A stretch of DNA of 64,000 bases from Chlamydia pecorum E58 (GTDB taxonomy: Bacteria > Chlamydiota > Chlamydiia > Chlamydiales > Chlamydiaceae). Shown here in pieces: positions 18,239-27,264 of this stretch; positions within the stretch are counted from its first letter, which is position 1; each line of letters starts with the position of its first letter. Below the pieces are notes generated by a model that had not been told where the DNA came from, ran no database searches, and was given only the letters and a program-made list of their open reading frames with translations. The position numbers and the translations under genes are program-made. Where the stretch lies: NCBI RefSeq assembly GCF_000204135.1, contig NC_015408.1, positions 496,001-560,000 of the forward strand, given 5' to 3'.

Positions 18239-21200
18239 CTAGAAGACAAATCTTAGGCCTCCGTTCACAGTTTGAATGAGTGTGTATTGGGAAGCTACGG
18301 CAGAGTACGTGCCGTAAATGGTCCAGTAGGAACCAAGATACATTTGTTGGCTGTATTCCACATTTACAGCGCTTCTTGTTGGTATGACACCTAAAATATT
18401 TCCTATCTGCCCTGTAGAAAGAATTTTATAACTGGAAATGGGCTTATTCCTATAGAAGACAGGGAGGAATGCTGCAGATAGCTTGTGGTAAAGAAGAATG
18501 TTATATGTAGATAGTGCTCCTTCAATAAATGCTCCTATAGGGAAGGCGAGATTTCGATAAGCACAGGGACCAAAAAATCGCGGGTCATAGTCTAATTCTG
18601 TAAATTTCTCTTGTCGGACTTCTGTATATTCTGCTTCTCCATAGATAGAAAATCTTGATGTAGAACTGTGGGAAGGCTCTTTTAAATCAAAAGAAAAGCG
18701 AGCATTGCATAACCAACCGCGATCTCCCCAGTTTGCGATATTTTTTTCGTTAATCGAGGGGTAGGTTGTTGTGGTATCATGTTGCATGTATCCGTAAGTT
18801 AGAATCCCTTGGAATAGTAGTGGGCGTTTTAAGCTGTAGCGGAAAGGAATATAAAAGGCTTGTCCTGTATATAAAGATGCCTGCAAGGAGTGATCGGAAC
18901 TCTTGTGTTTGTAGTTGTTTAGGTTATTTTCAGAGTGGGAATGCCCGAGAATCTTGCTGAAAGAAGCTCCTAAAATAAAATCTGGACGAGGTTTAGCGTC
19001 AATAGCTACAGTAAGTCCACGGCCATGATATGTATAGGAAGGGGAATCTCCCTGTTCTTTCCTTAAGAACGTGCCTATTCCCGAAATCCATAAGTTATTG
19101 AATGCAGCATCGTCAAATCTTGCATTGCTTAACATGTTGTTAATAAGGCCTTGTTTAACAGCTACTAGAGACTGCTGTGCTCCCCAAATAGAGTTAATAT
19201 AAAAATTATGTTTTCTAGGGATGTATTCCCAACGGAGAAATTTATCAAAAGTCCACTTTAGCTTGATCCCCGAGGCGTCTGAGGTGGGAGAAGAGGACCA
19301 TGTTCCCATGTAGCCTTTTTTTGCTCCTAGGTTTCCTGTGATTTGCAAATCATTGGCATTGATTGTCCCCCCAGACACGTTGAATAGAGTGATTTCTCTG
19401 TCTTCTCCTAGATAGGGATTGTTATAAACATTATTGTGAGGATCATCAAGATATAGCGTCCCGGATAAAGTAATGGTGTCGTTTACTTGAGGTTGCGGTG
19501 GTGGTGTACGGGTGACTAGTCTCAAGGTCGGAGCAGACGCAGTAGGATTTTCCTTTGTAGGGATCGCACCGCTAAAGTCTATAACGACATTGTTTAGTGA
19601 GATGTTTCCGGCTTCTTTTTGGTGGTTAGAAAGTATAGCTCCTGGACCAAGGACTACTGTAGTTCCTTCTTCTTGTTTGAAGGAAATAACATTTAACTCT
19701 GCATTTTCTCCAAGAACCAGAGTTCCATTATGGAGAGTAACTTTTTGTGGGATGAAGGATTTGTTCTCATGATATTCCCCGGAGAATAGCACTGTACCCT
19801 CATAGGTCGTGCCGTTTTCTGCTTTGTTAATATCGAGATTCTGTGTTTGGCTATTTTTCGTACTAATGTTGACTGCATCATAAAATGCTATAGTGCGTCC
19901 TGTAGTTGCTTTGAGATCTAATTGTACATTTCCCGCAATACTACAGTACTTTGTACTGCCATTAGCTGTACATTGGTTATCTTTAAATATGATATCCCCA
20001 CTCAATGCTTTTAAGGTAATGGGGACATCACTAGATCCATTATCACCGTAAATTGCCGCACCAAGGTTGTTTATGCTAGTATTCCCTGAACCACTGGCAG
20101 CAGTTGTTGCAGCAGCTGTGACTGTGTTCCCCAAGAAGAGGATTGTGGAGCCAGCAGTAATAGTTGCAGATTTTGTACAATAAATAGCACTTCCGTCATA
20201 CTTTGAGGTGTTATTTTGAAAGGTAACGTTGCCATTAGGGATTTCCAATGTCCCTGCATAAATGGCGCCACCACGTTTGAGTGCGCTGTTGCCATCAAAT
20301 CTGATGAGGTTGTTATTGGAAATAGTCACCTTGCCATTTCCATTTCCATTAGTTTCGCTATTGTAGCATCCGATGGCTCCTCCCATTTCTGCATAGTTTT
20401 TTGAGAAAGTGATAGAAGAGTTGTCAGATAGAGTTATAGATGTTGTCGCGCCAATCGCTCCTCCAATGCTATCTTTTTTTGTCGTATCACTACTAGGATC
20501 TGTGGCACTAGTTGCTGCAGAGTTAGATAAGAAACTGATAGGCTGTGTACACCCACTGATAGAGACCTTAGGGGAGTAGATTGCCCCTCCAGAGATCTGT
20601 TTTGTGGTGCTTTGCTGTGCTGTTTTTACAGAGTTTTCAGAGAATATCAGTTCCCCTGAGCAGTTCTGCAATGTGAAGGAAGTCTTAGCATAAATTCCTC
20701 CACCTTGAAGTTGTAGAGGAGTTTGCTGCTGTTGCTGGGGAGGAGATTGAGTTCCGTCTGTAGTGGAGGTATCGTTAATTTTATTCTTGGAGCAGAGGAA
20801 CGTTCCGGAAATATTTTTCAGAGTGCAAGTCTCAGAATAGATACCTCCTCCTAGCATCGTTGTAGACGAGGGATTTTCAAGTTTGTTCTCGGTTAGGGAA
20901 ATTTCTCCAGGGAGGTTTTCTAGGGATATAGATTTTGTGTAAATGCCCCCACCATTTGTCTTTGCTGTATTTCCGGAAAGTGTCCCACTGACGATATTTG
21001 AGACATTAAGGCTTTCTTCAAAATACAGGGCCCCACCACTTTTTGTTGCAGAGTTCCCTTGGATAGTTAATGCATCGATGCGGCTAAACTCTCCGATTTT
21101 TCCATAGAGGCCACCACCACTTTCCCCAGCTGTATTGTTGGTAATGGAAATATTTGTCGTGTAGTCAAACTTGCAATCGGGATCACTTGCTACCGGCGTT

Positions 21201-23281
21201 TCTTCCCGAGCTTGATTTGCCTTCAAGGGAGCGGGACTTTTCTGACTTGCAGTAGGCTGTGGAGATGGACTTGCTACAGGTTGAGAAGAGGCTGTTGTTT
21301 GCACTTCTGTTCCACTAAAGAGACCTCCACCGTTTTTTGTGGCTTTGTTTGCATCAATAGTAATGGAGGCTAGCTTCGAAAAGCTTATACTCTTGGACAA
21401 GATTCCCCCACCATTTTGTTCTGCGGTGTTTCCTGTGATTGTAGCAGCACCATATACAGGAAGAAACTCTGCATCTGGTTCGGGAGAAGTATGGGTAAGG
21501 GTGAATGCTTTAGGGATATAAGCTCCTCCACCGCTTTGAGAAGAGGTGTTAGACTGCAAAACAAAGTTATCCAAGGTATCTAGGATGAGAGATTTTTCTG
21601 TGTCTAAACATATCCCTCCACCATTTTGTTCTGCAGAGTTCTCTTGAAATAGAGTTTGTCCCGTAAGGTTTTTCAGTGTAACGTCGCTTTTACAATATAA
21701 TCCTCCACCGCTTTGCTTCGCTTTGTTTTTTACAAACTGCAGTCTGTGGGAGCTTGTACAAGTTAAGGTTCCTTCAATATAGGCCCCTCCTCCATTTCCT
21801 GTAGCCTGATTTTCAATAAATGCCAACATAGAGGCAATGCCAGTAATGGAGACGTTCTTTTTAGCATAAATAGCTCCACCATGGGACTCTTTCCCTGGAG
21901 TTTCTGCTGATGCTTTTGTTGCTGCTTTTGCAGCTGCAGCTGCAGCAACACCGTTATTTTCTGCTGCATCAGCCTTATTCTTTTCTGCAGATGAAGCAGA
22001 AGAGGAAAGAAAGGTTTTCTGGATATGTATAGGATAAGTGCTAGATGCGGATACTTTTTTCTCCTCAGGTAAGGATTTAGAGGCTGCTTCAGGGGGAGTT
22101 GTAGCTTGAAAATCCCCAGATTTATTTTTTATGAAGCGTGTTTCGACAAGGTTATTAAACGTAACATCTTCTTTGGAATAAATCGCTCCACCATCTTTTT
22201 TAGAAGTGTTTGATTGAAACTTCAAGGTATTGAGGTTATCAAAGGTAATAGTAGAAACACCATAGATCGCTCCAGCAGAATTCTGTGCGGAATTTTGAGA
22301 GAAAACTGTCGTTCCTGAGCTGTCTTGGAAGGTAATGCCCCCTGTTGAGAAAATTGCTCCTCCCGATCCTCGTATGAGATCGGCATTGTCCGTGTTTTCC
22401 GTACCTGTAGAAGACATGGCTTCTTCAGCTTTGGAATCTACTACTGCAGAGTTCTTATTGAATAGAGCATTGTTGTATTTAGAAAGAATTACCTCTCCTT
22501 TAGAGTAAACTGCTCCTCCGTTTCCTGCAGTTTCTTGGGTGTAGCTTTGAGCTTCTGCGGAGGCGGCGGGGGAGGCGTCTGTGGAACTCAAGATAAGAGT
22601 ATTGAGTCTAGAAGAAGATGCAGGAGGTACAGTGGTTTTCGGTGTCTGCGTTGTCGTTGCCAGTGTAGCTGCGGGAGTCCCCGTAGTTGTTGTAGAAGAA
22701 GTTTCTGTAGGTGTCTGCGTGGTTGATTCTACAGGAGCAGGGACAGAAGCAGAATTCGAGGAGAAGGTAATGGAGTTAATAATGTTTGTAATAGTAAGGG
22801 AAGAAGCAAAGATCGCCCCTCCAGATTGCTGAGAGAGGTTGTTGTTAAACGCTACTGAATTAAGGCCATCGATTAACACAGGACCCAAGGAATAGATCGC
22901 AGCGCCTTGTCCGGTCATCTTAATTTCTGTACAGGTCAAAGAGCCAGGATTCCCTGCATTTGTAATAAACGTAATAGGAGCGTTTTCTTGGCTATTGTGA
23001 AACGCCCCACCACCCTTAATCTCTGAGGTTGATGGAGTTCCTGAAGAGGATATTGTATTTGCATCTGTTTTAGGGATATTCGTGAATTCTGAGAAGGTGA
23101 CGTTTCCTAATACCGAGTATGTTGTTCCGCTAGAGTTCTCATTTTTCTGGGTGAAGTTGCTATCAGAGCCGTGTCCTTTCCCGTTGTAGTTTTTTGTAAG
23201 ATCGACAGAATTAGGCTCACCAAATGCTGTTATTGAAGGAATTGCGGCAGCAAAAATGGCTGTAGCAGATAACCATTTCAT
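18239..23281 (-). CDS. pmpB: Polymorphic outer membrane protein, PmpB/C group (autotransporter)
   Basis: This 1680-residue type V autotransporter has a signal peptide (1-19). The very long passenger carries many GGAI/GGGI/GGAL and FxxN tetrapeptides, the Pmp hallmark. The C-terminal beta-barrel of about 300 residues ends in the aromatic GGLRFVF. Three low-complexity stretches interrupt the passenger: Thr/Pro-rich near 190-225, Ala-rich near 430-465 and Pro/Ser/Gln-rich near 660-700. Its place next to pmpA and the metal transporter matches CT413/CT414 and C. pneumoniae pmp20. Only one gene of the B/C type is present here. Pmps act as adhesins and surface antigens. Confidence 0.93.
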   Translation of the reverse strand: MKWLSATAIFAAAIPSITAFGEPNSVDLTKNYNGKGHGSDSNFTQKNENSSGTTYSVLGNVTFSEFTNIPKTDANTISSSGTPSTSEIKGGGAFHNSQENAPITFITNAGNPGSLTCTEIKMTGQGAAIYSLGPVLIDGLNSVAFNNNLSQQSGGAIFASSLTITNIINSITFSSNSASVPAPVESTTQTPTETSSTTTTGTPAATLATTTQTPKTTVPPASSSRLNTLILSSTDASPAASAEAQSYTQETAGNGGAVYSKGEVILSKYNNALFNKNSAVVDSKAEEAMSSTGTENTDNADLIRGSGGAIFSTGGITFQDSSGTTVFSQNSAQNSAGAIYGVSTITFDNLNTLKFQSNTSKKDGGAIYSKEDVTFNNLVETRFIKNKSGDFQATTPPEAASKSLPEEKKVSASSTYPIHIQKTFLSSSASSAEKNKADAAENNGVAAAAAAKAATKASAETPGKESHGGAIYAKKNVSITGIASMLAFIENQATGNGGGAYIEGTLTCTSSHRLQFVKNKAKQSGGGLYCKSDVTLKNLTGQTLFQENSAEQNGGGICLDTEKSLILDTLDNFVLQSNTSSQSGGGAYIPKAFTLTHTSPEPDAEFLPVYGAATITGNTAEQNGGGILSKSISFSKLASITIDANKATKNGGGLFSGTEVQTTASSQPVASPSPQPTASQKSPAPLKANQAREETPVASDPDCKFDYTTNISITNNTAGESGGGLYGKIGEFSRIDALTIQGNSATKSGGALYFEESLNVSNIVSGTLSGNTAKTNGGGIYTKSISLENLPGEISLTENKLENPSSTTMLGGGIYSETCTLKNISGTFLCSKNKINDTSTTDGTQSPPQQQQQTPLQLQGGGIYAKTSFTLQNCSGELIFSENSVKTAQQSTTKQISGGAIYSPKVSISGCTQPISFLSNSAATSATDPSSDTTKKDSIGGAIGATTSITLSDNSSITFSKNYAEMGGAIGCYNSETNGNGNGKVTISNNNLIRFDGNSALKRGGAIYAGTLEIPNGNVTFQNNTSKYDGSAIYCTKSATITAGSTILFLGNTVTAAATTAASGSGNTSINNLGAAIYGDNGSSDVPITLKALSGDIIFKDNQCTANGSTKYCSIAGNVQLDLKATTGRTIAFYDAVNISTKNSQTQNLDINKAENGTTYEGTVLFSGEYHENKSFIPQKVTLHNGTLVLGENAELNVISFKQEEGTTVVLGPGAILSNHQKEAGNISLNNVVIDFSGAIPTKENPTASAPTLRLVTRTPPPQPQVNDTITLSGTLYLDDPHNNVYNNPYLGEDREITLFNVSGGTINANDLQITGNLGAKKGYMGTWSSSPTSDASGIKLKWTFDKFLRWEYIPRKHNFYINSIWGAQQSLVAVKQGLINNMLSNARFDDAAFNNLWISGIGTFLRKEQGDSPSYTYHGRGLTVAIDAKPRPDFILGASFSKILGHSHSENNLNNYKHKSSDHSLQASLYTGQAFYIPFRYSLKRPLLFQGILTYGYMQHDTTTTYPSINEKNIANWGDRGWLCNARFSFDLKEPSHSSTSRFSIYGEAEYTEVRQEKFTELDYDPRFFGPCAYRNLAFPIGAFIEGALSTYNILLYHKLSAAFLPVFYRNKPISSYKILSTGQIGNILGVIPTRSAVNVEYSQQMYLGSYWTIYGTYSAVASQYTLIQTVNGGLRFVF

Positions 23282-23384
23282 AGGGAAAAAACCTTAGGAT
23301 GTAATCACAGACTCGATACGCCTTAGATAAATCAGAACAGCAAATTAGGCAAGGGATAAAAAGCTAGGGGGAAAATGAGTTAGG

Positions 23385-23415
23385 GAAGAAAAAGCTGGGT
23401 TATACAAACCCAGCT
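23385..23415 (-). terminator. Rho-independent terminator after pmpA
   Basis: AGCTGGGTT and AACCCAGCT form a perfect 9-bp stem with a 5-base loop. On the minus strand it is followed by TTTTTCTTC. It lies 30 bases after the pmpA stop, so pmpB should have its own promoter in 23282-23384. Confidence 0.8.
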
Positions 23416-23444
23416 AAAAATAGAGAAACTTGAATTATTTCCTT

Positions 23445-24125
23445 TTAAAATCCTAAGGTTAAGCCGATGTGGGCATCTCCTGAAATATTTCCATTTTCAC
23501 GTTGCGTACTTGTAATTCCTATATATGTTGAGATTGCCTTGTGTTTGACTACCGTGTGAATTTTCATGGTCATGGCCTCCTTTCCTATGGCAACTTCTGG
23601 TATGTCCCACCCGTATTGATTTAAGATTAACGTCGCCTTAGAACTAGGGTTATTTCTGTAGAGATCTTTGATGTAGGCAAGGCTTGCTTGGATTAAAGCT
23701 GAGGTTTTCTTTCCTAGGAAGCGCAGTTCTAAAGCGAAACCTGCAGGCAAGGAAAGCGTATAGAGCTCCGAAGAGGCAAAGTATCTAGGGTCATAACCAG
23801 TTTCTATAAAAGGGGTTTGCTTTAAGAAGGTCGATTCCAAATGTGCAAATGGGGTGATTTTCACATAACGAACTCCTCTAGGGTAAGCGTATGCTATTCC
23901 TAAAGAGCCTACCCAACCTTGGTTTCTCCAGGAGCCTTGGGAGAGCTTAAGAAGAGAAGGGGTTTTCATAAATTGGGAGTCTTCAGCGTAGCTAAAAGAA
24001 GAGCTTAGAGAGAGTGCTTCCCAGCTTTTCACAAACGCCACCATCCCCATAAGCATTTTGGAGGAGCTCTTATCCTGAGAGTTTTTTAAGGAGGTTTGTC
24101 CATATAGCTGGGAAAACTTCCCCAC
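23445..24125 (-). CDS. pmpA: PmpA C-terminal part (beta-barrel), out of frame with the N-terminal part
   Basis: This 226-codon frame holds the autotransporter barrel that should end PmpA: FSQLYGQTS (the Pmp region where the barrel begins), GYDPRYFASSELYTLSLPAG, and the final GLTLGF with terminal aromatic residue. It overlaps the upstream 739-codon frame by 56 bases in a different frame. Its only start is a GTG inside the other gene, with no ribosome binding site, so separate translation would lack a signal peptide and be useless. I treat it as the downstream half of one gene broken by a 1-base shift. Confidence 0.85.
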   Translation of the reverse strand: MGKFSQLYGQTSLKNSQDKSSSKMLMGMVAFVKSWEALSLSSSFSYAEDSQFMKTPSLLKLSQGSWRNQGWVGSLGIAYAYPRGVRYVKITPFAHLESTFLKQTPFIETGYDPRYFASSELYTLSLPAGFALELRFLGKKTSALIQASLAYIKDLYRNNPSSKATLILNQYGWDIPEVAIGKEAMTMKIHTVVKHKAISTYIGITSTQRENGNISGDAHIGLTLGF

Positions 24126-26289
24126 AGAACATAGTATTTGGAGAATAGGGCAGCCTAAAGCCTAAACTATGTCCTCCATACTTTACGGAAAATCCTTGTA
24201 GGGAGCTGGAGGAATCCTGCTCCATAATGCTGGATATAGGGCTAGCAAAGATCGAAAGATATTTGATCGGAAGGACCGAGCTATTATTATGGTAGGAATC
24301 AAGAAGGGCATTTCTTGCTGCATGTAGTCCAGAAAATGTAGACCACAATGTTGTGGGAACTAAGATCCCTTTCCTTTGGGGATCGAGGATGTACTCTCCT
24401 GTAGGAATCCATGATGCCATTAGGGTTTTTTGTTTTTTCGTATCTTTTTCAGACCAGGAAAACTTCCAGCAGCCTTGATAGCCGTATCCTGAGTATTCAC
24501 GATCTGAAAAATTCAGAGGCTGAGAGGTTTTCGGAGCGAGGCTGTGTAGTGGCGGTAGAGGAGCATCTAGTAGGGTGATTTCTTTTCCTGAGCTTATGAT
24601 GATGGAGAGGGTGTATTGAGAAGAGGCTTTCTCATGATTCTCGTAAAAGAGCCCATGGGGATCATAAATCTCTGGGTTTCCTGAGAGTAGAATCTTTGCA
24701 TCCCCTGTAGTGCGGATTTTCTCTGGGAGTGTAGAAGAGGTATTTTCCAGGTTAAACCCTAGCCGGGAGATTTGGAGAAACCCTGGTTGATCAGAGCTTT
24801 TTGTAGAAAGCAAAGTCCCTGGCCCTAAAGCGAGAACACCTCCATATTGTGAGAAGTTCATTACGATAAGAGTCGCTTCTCCTTCCAACGATAATGTTCC
24901 ATCATAGAGTCCCAAAGGCTGATTCAGGATAGAGGTTTTATTGGCATTATTTTTCTTTTCTTCCTCACTGAGGTTCGCCCCAGAGAAAACGATGCTTCCA
25001 GTATAGGTGGTCGTATCTTTAGGCTTATTGAACACTAGAGATTTTGTACTAAGTGTTGTAGATAAAATAGGATCGTAAAAGAGGATTCTTTGCCCTTTGC
25101 TTGCTAGGAACTCCTGGGAAGCAGGAGCATTTTTAATGTAAATTGCATTACGTTGTTGGGTAGAGGAGTTTTTGGTGTCCGTTGTCATGATGTTGTGGGA
25201 AAAAATAATATCTCCCTCTTTAGCATGCAGGAATAGACTCGGCGCAGTTCCAGAAAGGTAAATAGCACCTCCCCCAGAGGTTTTTGAAGTGTTATTCATA
25301 AAGGTTATGTTCCCTTTAGCAATTAGCGAGCAGGTGAGAGCAGAGATGGCCCCTCCGGTTAGGGAGGAATTGCTATTAAAGAGCACGCGATCATTGTCTT
25401 CAAAGAGAAGGTTTTGAGAGCAGATCGCCCCGCCGGATTTCTCGGAGCGGTTGCCTTCAAAGGTGATCGGACCTTTCTGGGAAAGAAAGCAGCATGTTGT
25501 AGCATGAATTGCCCCTCCCGATTGTGCGTGGTTATCTAGGAAACTCACAGGGCAGAGGTTGTTCAGAAATTTTAGGGAGCCTAAGTCGACATTGATTGCT
25601 CCTCCAAGTGTTCCAGAGTTTTGTTGAAAGAGGATCTCTCTGTTGCCTTGGAATAAAACCTTAGATCCCGGATGGGTACTGCAAATCGCCCCGCCATTTC
25701 CAGAATCTGAGTTGCCAGCAACGGAGATAGCAGTGTTTTGGGTAAAGACAATCCCTCCTTGTTGTTCTTGAAAGGTTAGGGTTTGTTGCCGAGGTCCTGA
25801 AAGGAGAATCGCTCCTCCCGATCCCAAACTGCGGTTGTTAAGAAACTCTATAGAGTGATTTTTTTTGAAGGTGATGTCTCCTTTTGCTGAGATAGCCCCT
25901 CCATAGCTAGAGGTATTAGTGAAAAGAAGTGTGCGGAGATTCTCAAAGGAGGCAGACGCTTCTGAAAAGACCCCAGATCCTATAGCGCTTAGATGGAGGT
26001 TTTTGAAGCTTAAAGAGGAAAATGGTGTTGCCCCTAAAAAGAAGAGGTCCCCACAAAGATTCCGGAATCCCCCTCCTGGTTTTAGGATTTGGCTTCCTGG
26101 AAAATCACAGAGAGTGAAGCTGTTAAGGATCGCGTAGGTAGTTTTATTTTTAGAGGAGCTCACAAAGGTGAACACCTGAGGGTTTTCTCCGGAATGCTTT
26201 CGTGTAAGAGGAATCAGGAGTTCATCTTCAGCGAGAAGGTAAGAAGTCCCAGAGAGAAGAAAGGGAAAGAGAAAAAGAGAGAATTTCAT
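24070..26289 (-). CDS. pmpA: PmpA N-terminal part (signal, passenger), frameshifted before the barrel
   Basis: 739 codons: a signal peptide (MKFSLFLFPFLLSGTSYLLA), then a Pmp passenger with repeated GGAI and FxxN motifs, then the Pmp middle region up to LGFRLPYSPNTMFCG. Then it leaves the family frame and stops after about 17 unrelated codons. Joined with the downstream 226-codon frame the protein would be about 965 residues, the expected PmpA size (CT412, C. pneumoniae pmp19). The shift maps to a four-G run (minus strand) at 24120-24123. As read, the product lacks its barrel and could not be exported to the surface. Confidence 0.88.
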   Translation of the reverse strand: MKFSLFLFPFLLSGTSYLLAEDELLIPLTRKHSGENPQVFTFVSSSKNKTTYAILNSFTLCDFPGSQILKPGGGFRNLCGDLFFLGATPFSSLSFKNLHLSAIGSGVFSEASASFENLRTLLFTNTSSYGGAISAKGDITFKKNHSIEFLNNRSLGSGGAILLSGPRQQTLTFQEQQGGIVFTQNTAISVAGNSDSGNGGAICSTHPGSKVLFQGNREILFQQNSGTLGGAINVDLGSLKFLNNLCPVSFLDNHAQSGGAIHATTCCFLSQKGPITFEGNRSEKSGGAICSQNLLFEDNDRVLFNSNSSLTGGAISALTCSLIAKGNITFMNNTSKTSGGGAIYLSGTAPSLFLHAKEGDIIFSHNIMTTDTKNSSTQQRNAIYIKNAPASQEFLASKGQRILFYDPILSTTLSTKSLVFNKPKDTTTYTGSIVFSGANLSEEEKKNNANKTSILNQPLGLYDGTLSLEGEATLIVMNFSQYGGVLALGPGTLLSTKSSDQPGFLQISRLGFNLENTSSTLPEKIRTTGDAKILLSGNPEIYDPHGLFYENHEKASSQYTLSIIISSGKEITLLDAPLPPLHSLAPKTSQPLNFSDREYSGYGYQGCWKFSWSEKDTKKQKTLMASWIPTGEYILDPQRKGILVPTTLWSTFSGLHAARNALLDSYHNNSSVLPIKYLSIFASPISSIMEQDSSSSLQGFSVKYGGHSLGFRLPYSPNTMFCGEVFPAIWTNLLKKLSG

Positions 26290-26438
26290 ATGTGCTTCGA
26301 GTTTAGTAAGTTTTAAGCGGATCTAAACTACAGAGAAGAGCAAAATAAATATATGGAAATAAAAATTTGATCCTAGAAAGAAGAATCCAGGATCTTTTGA
26401 GAAGCTATGTGGGAGGGAAAATACAAGAGCTTAAAAAA

Positions 26439-26747
26439 TTACTCTCTGCTTTCGTCAATCATAGATTGGGCAAACTCTTTGATTTCTCTTGCGATGTTTT
26501 TTGCAAGCTGTTTTGTTTGTTTTGCAAAAGCTTCGGTGTGCTGCTTCGAATTTTTAATTAAAGTTTTGCCTTTCTTTGTTCCTGAGTTTTTAAATTTTGT
26601 GAGCTTTTTCCTTAGCTGCGAGCCGCTGTTTGGCGTAAACAGACTAGTAAGTAGCGTAGCAAGGATCCCCCCAAAGAGCACACCCCGTAACCAGGAAAAA
26701 TGCTTTCGCTTCACTTTTTTAGGTTTGCGATAAGGATTTCCAAACAT
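26439..26747 (-). CDS. YtxH-like small membrane protein
   Basis: This 102-residue protein has one hydrophobic helix with the YtxH-type pattern: WLRGVLFGGILATLLTSLFTP followed by NSGSQLRKKL, which resembles 'GxxLAPxSGxELR'. A Lys-rich amphipathic, probably coiled-coil tail follows. In Bacillus, ytxG (DUF948) and ytxH are adjacent stress genes; here a DUF948-like gene lies 15 bases upstream. Function in Chlamydia is unknown. The family match is by eye. Confidence 0.65.
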   Translation of the reverse strand: MFGNPYRKPKKVKRKHFSWLRGVLFGGILATLLTSLFTPNSGSQLRKKLTKFKNSGTKKGKTLIKNSKQHTEAFAKQTKQLAKNIAREIKEFAQSMIDESRE

Positions 26748-26762
26748 AAGCCCCCCTGAGAG

Positions 26763-27104
26763 TTAATCTTTATTACGAAATGCTGACCATAACAACAGCG
26801 CTGCAGCTGTCCATTTTGCCCCTTGAAATAGTGAGCGTATCCACCCGCTTTGCTCCTCTTCTTCTTCACTTTCGTGAACAGGAGCACACTTCTTCTTCCA
26901 CCACCGGAAAAACAATTTTTTCCCAAGGAAAAGAGGAGCTAAAACTTTTGCTTCAAAGTTTAACAGCGTTGTTAGGCGGTTTACCTTCTTTAAGATCTTA
27001 TTCACATTATGTAGACAGAAAATTGCCATAATGAAAATCACAATCATGCCTGAAGAGAGAAGAACGCAGCAAGAAACTAAGGCGCCTATGAGGTAGCTGT
27101 TCAT
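26763..27104 (-). CDS. DUF948/YtxG-like small membrane protein
   Basis: This 113-residue protein has an N-terminal transmembrane helix (about 6-30), a short helical segment (NVNKILKKVNRLTTLLNFE) reminiscent of DUF948 proteins, a basic WWKKK patch, an acidic SEEEEEQ run, and a second hydrophobic segment near the C-terminus. It begins an apparent two-gene operon with the YtxH-like gene. No enzymatic motif. The name is tentative. Confidence 0.55.
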   Translation of the reverse strand: MNSYLIGALVSCCVLLSSGMIVIFIMAIFCLHNVNKILKKVNRLTTLLNFEAKVLAPLFLGKKLFFRWWKKKCAPVHESEEEEEQSGWIRSLFQGAKWTAAALLLWSAFRNKD

Positions 27105-27190
27105 AAAATAAAGAATTTATTATTTCTTATTTCTTTATTTTACTTTTTATTGTGTGTTTATTTCTAAAATAATGAGACGTGATTTAAATT

Positions 27191-27231
27191 TTTTTAAACA
27201 AAAGAAGCAAAGCCTTCATATGAAGGCTTTG
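27191..27231 (-). terminator. Terminator of the nrdR-dksA-lspA-alsT operon
   Basis: CAAAGCCTTCA and TGAAGGCTTTG form an 11-bp stem with a 2-base gap (the whole is a 24-base palindrome). On the minus strand it is followed by CTTCTTTTGTTT. It lies about 35 bases after the alsT stop. Confidence 0.75.
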
Positions 27232-27264
27232 TAAAGATAATGTAAATGTGTCGTTTAAAAAGAG

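Noticed and set aside
22535-22832. Gly/Cys-rich and Val-rich plus-strand ORFs opposite pmpB
   Set aside because: They are the complement of the Thr/Pro-rich low-complexity stretch and have no independent support.
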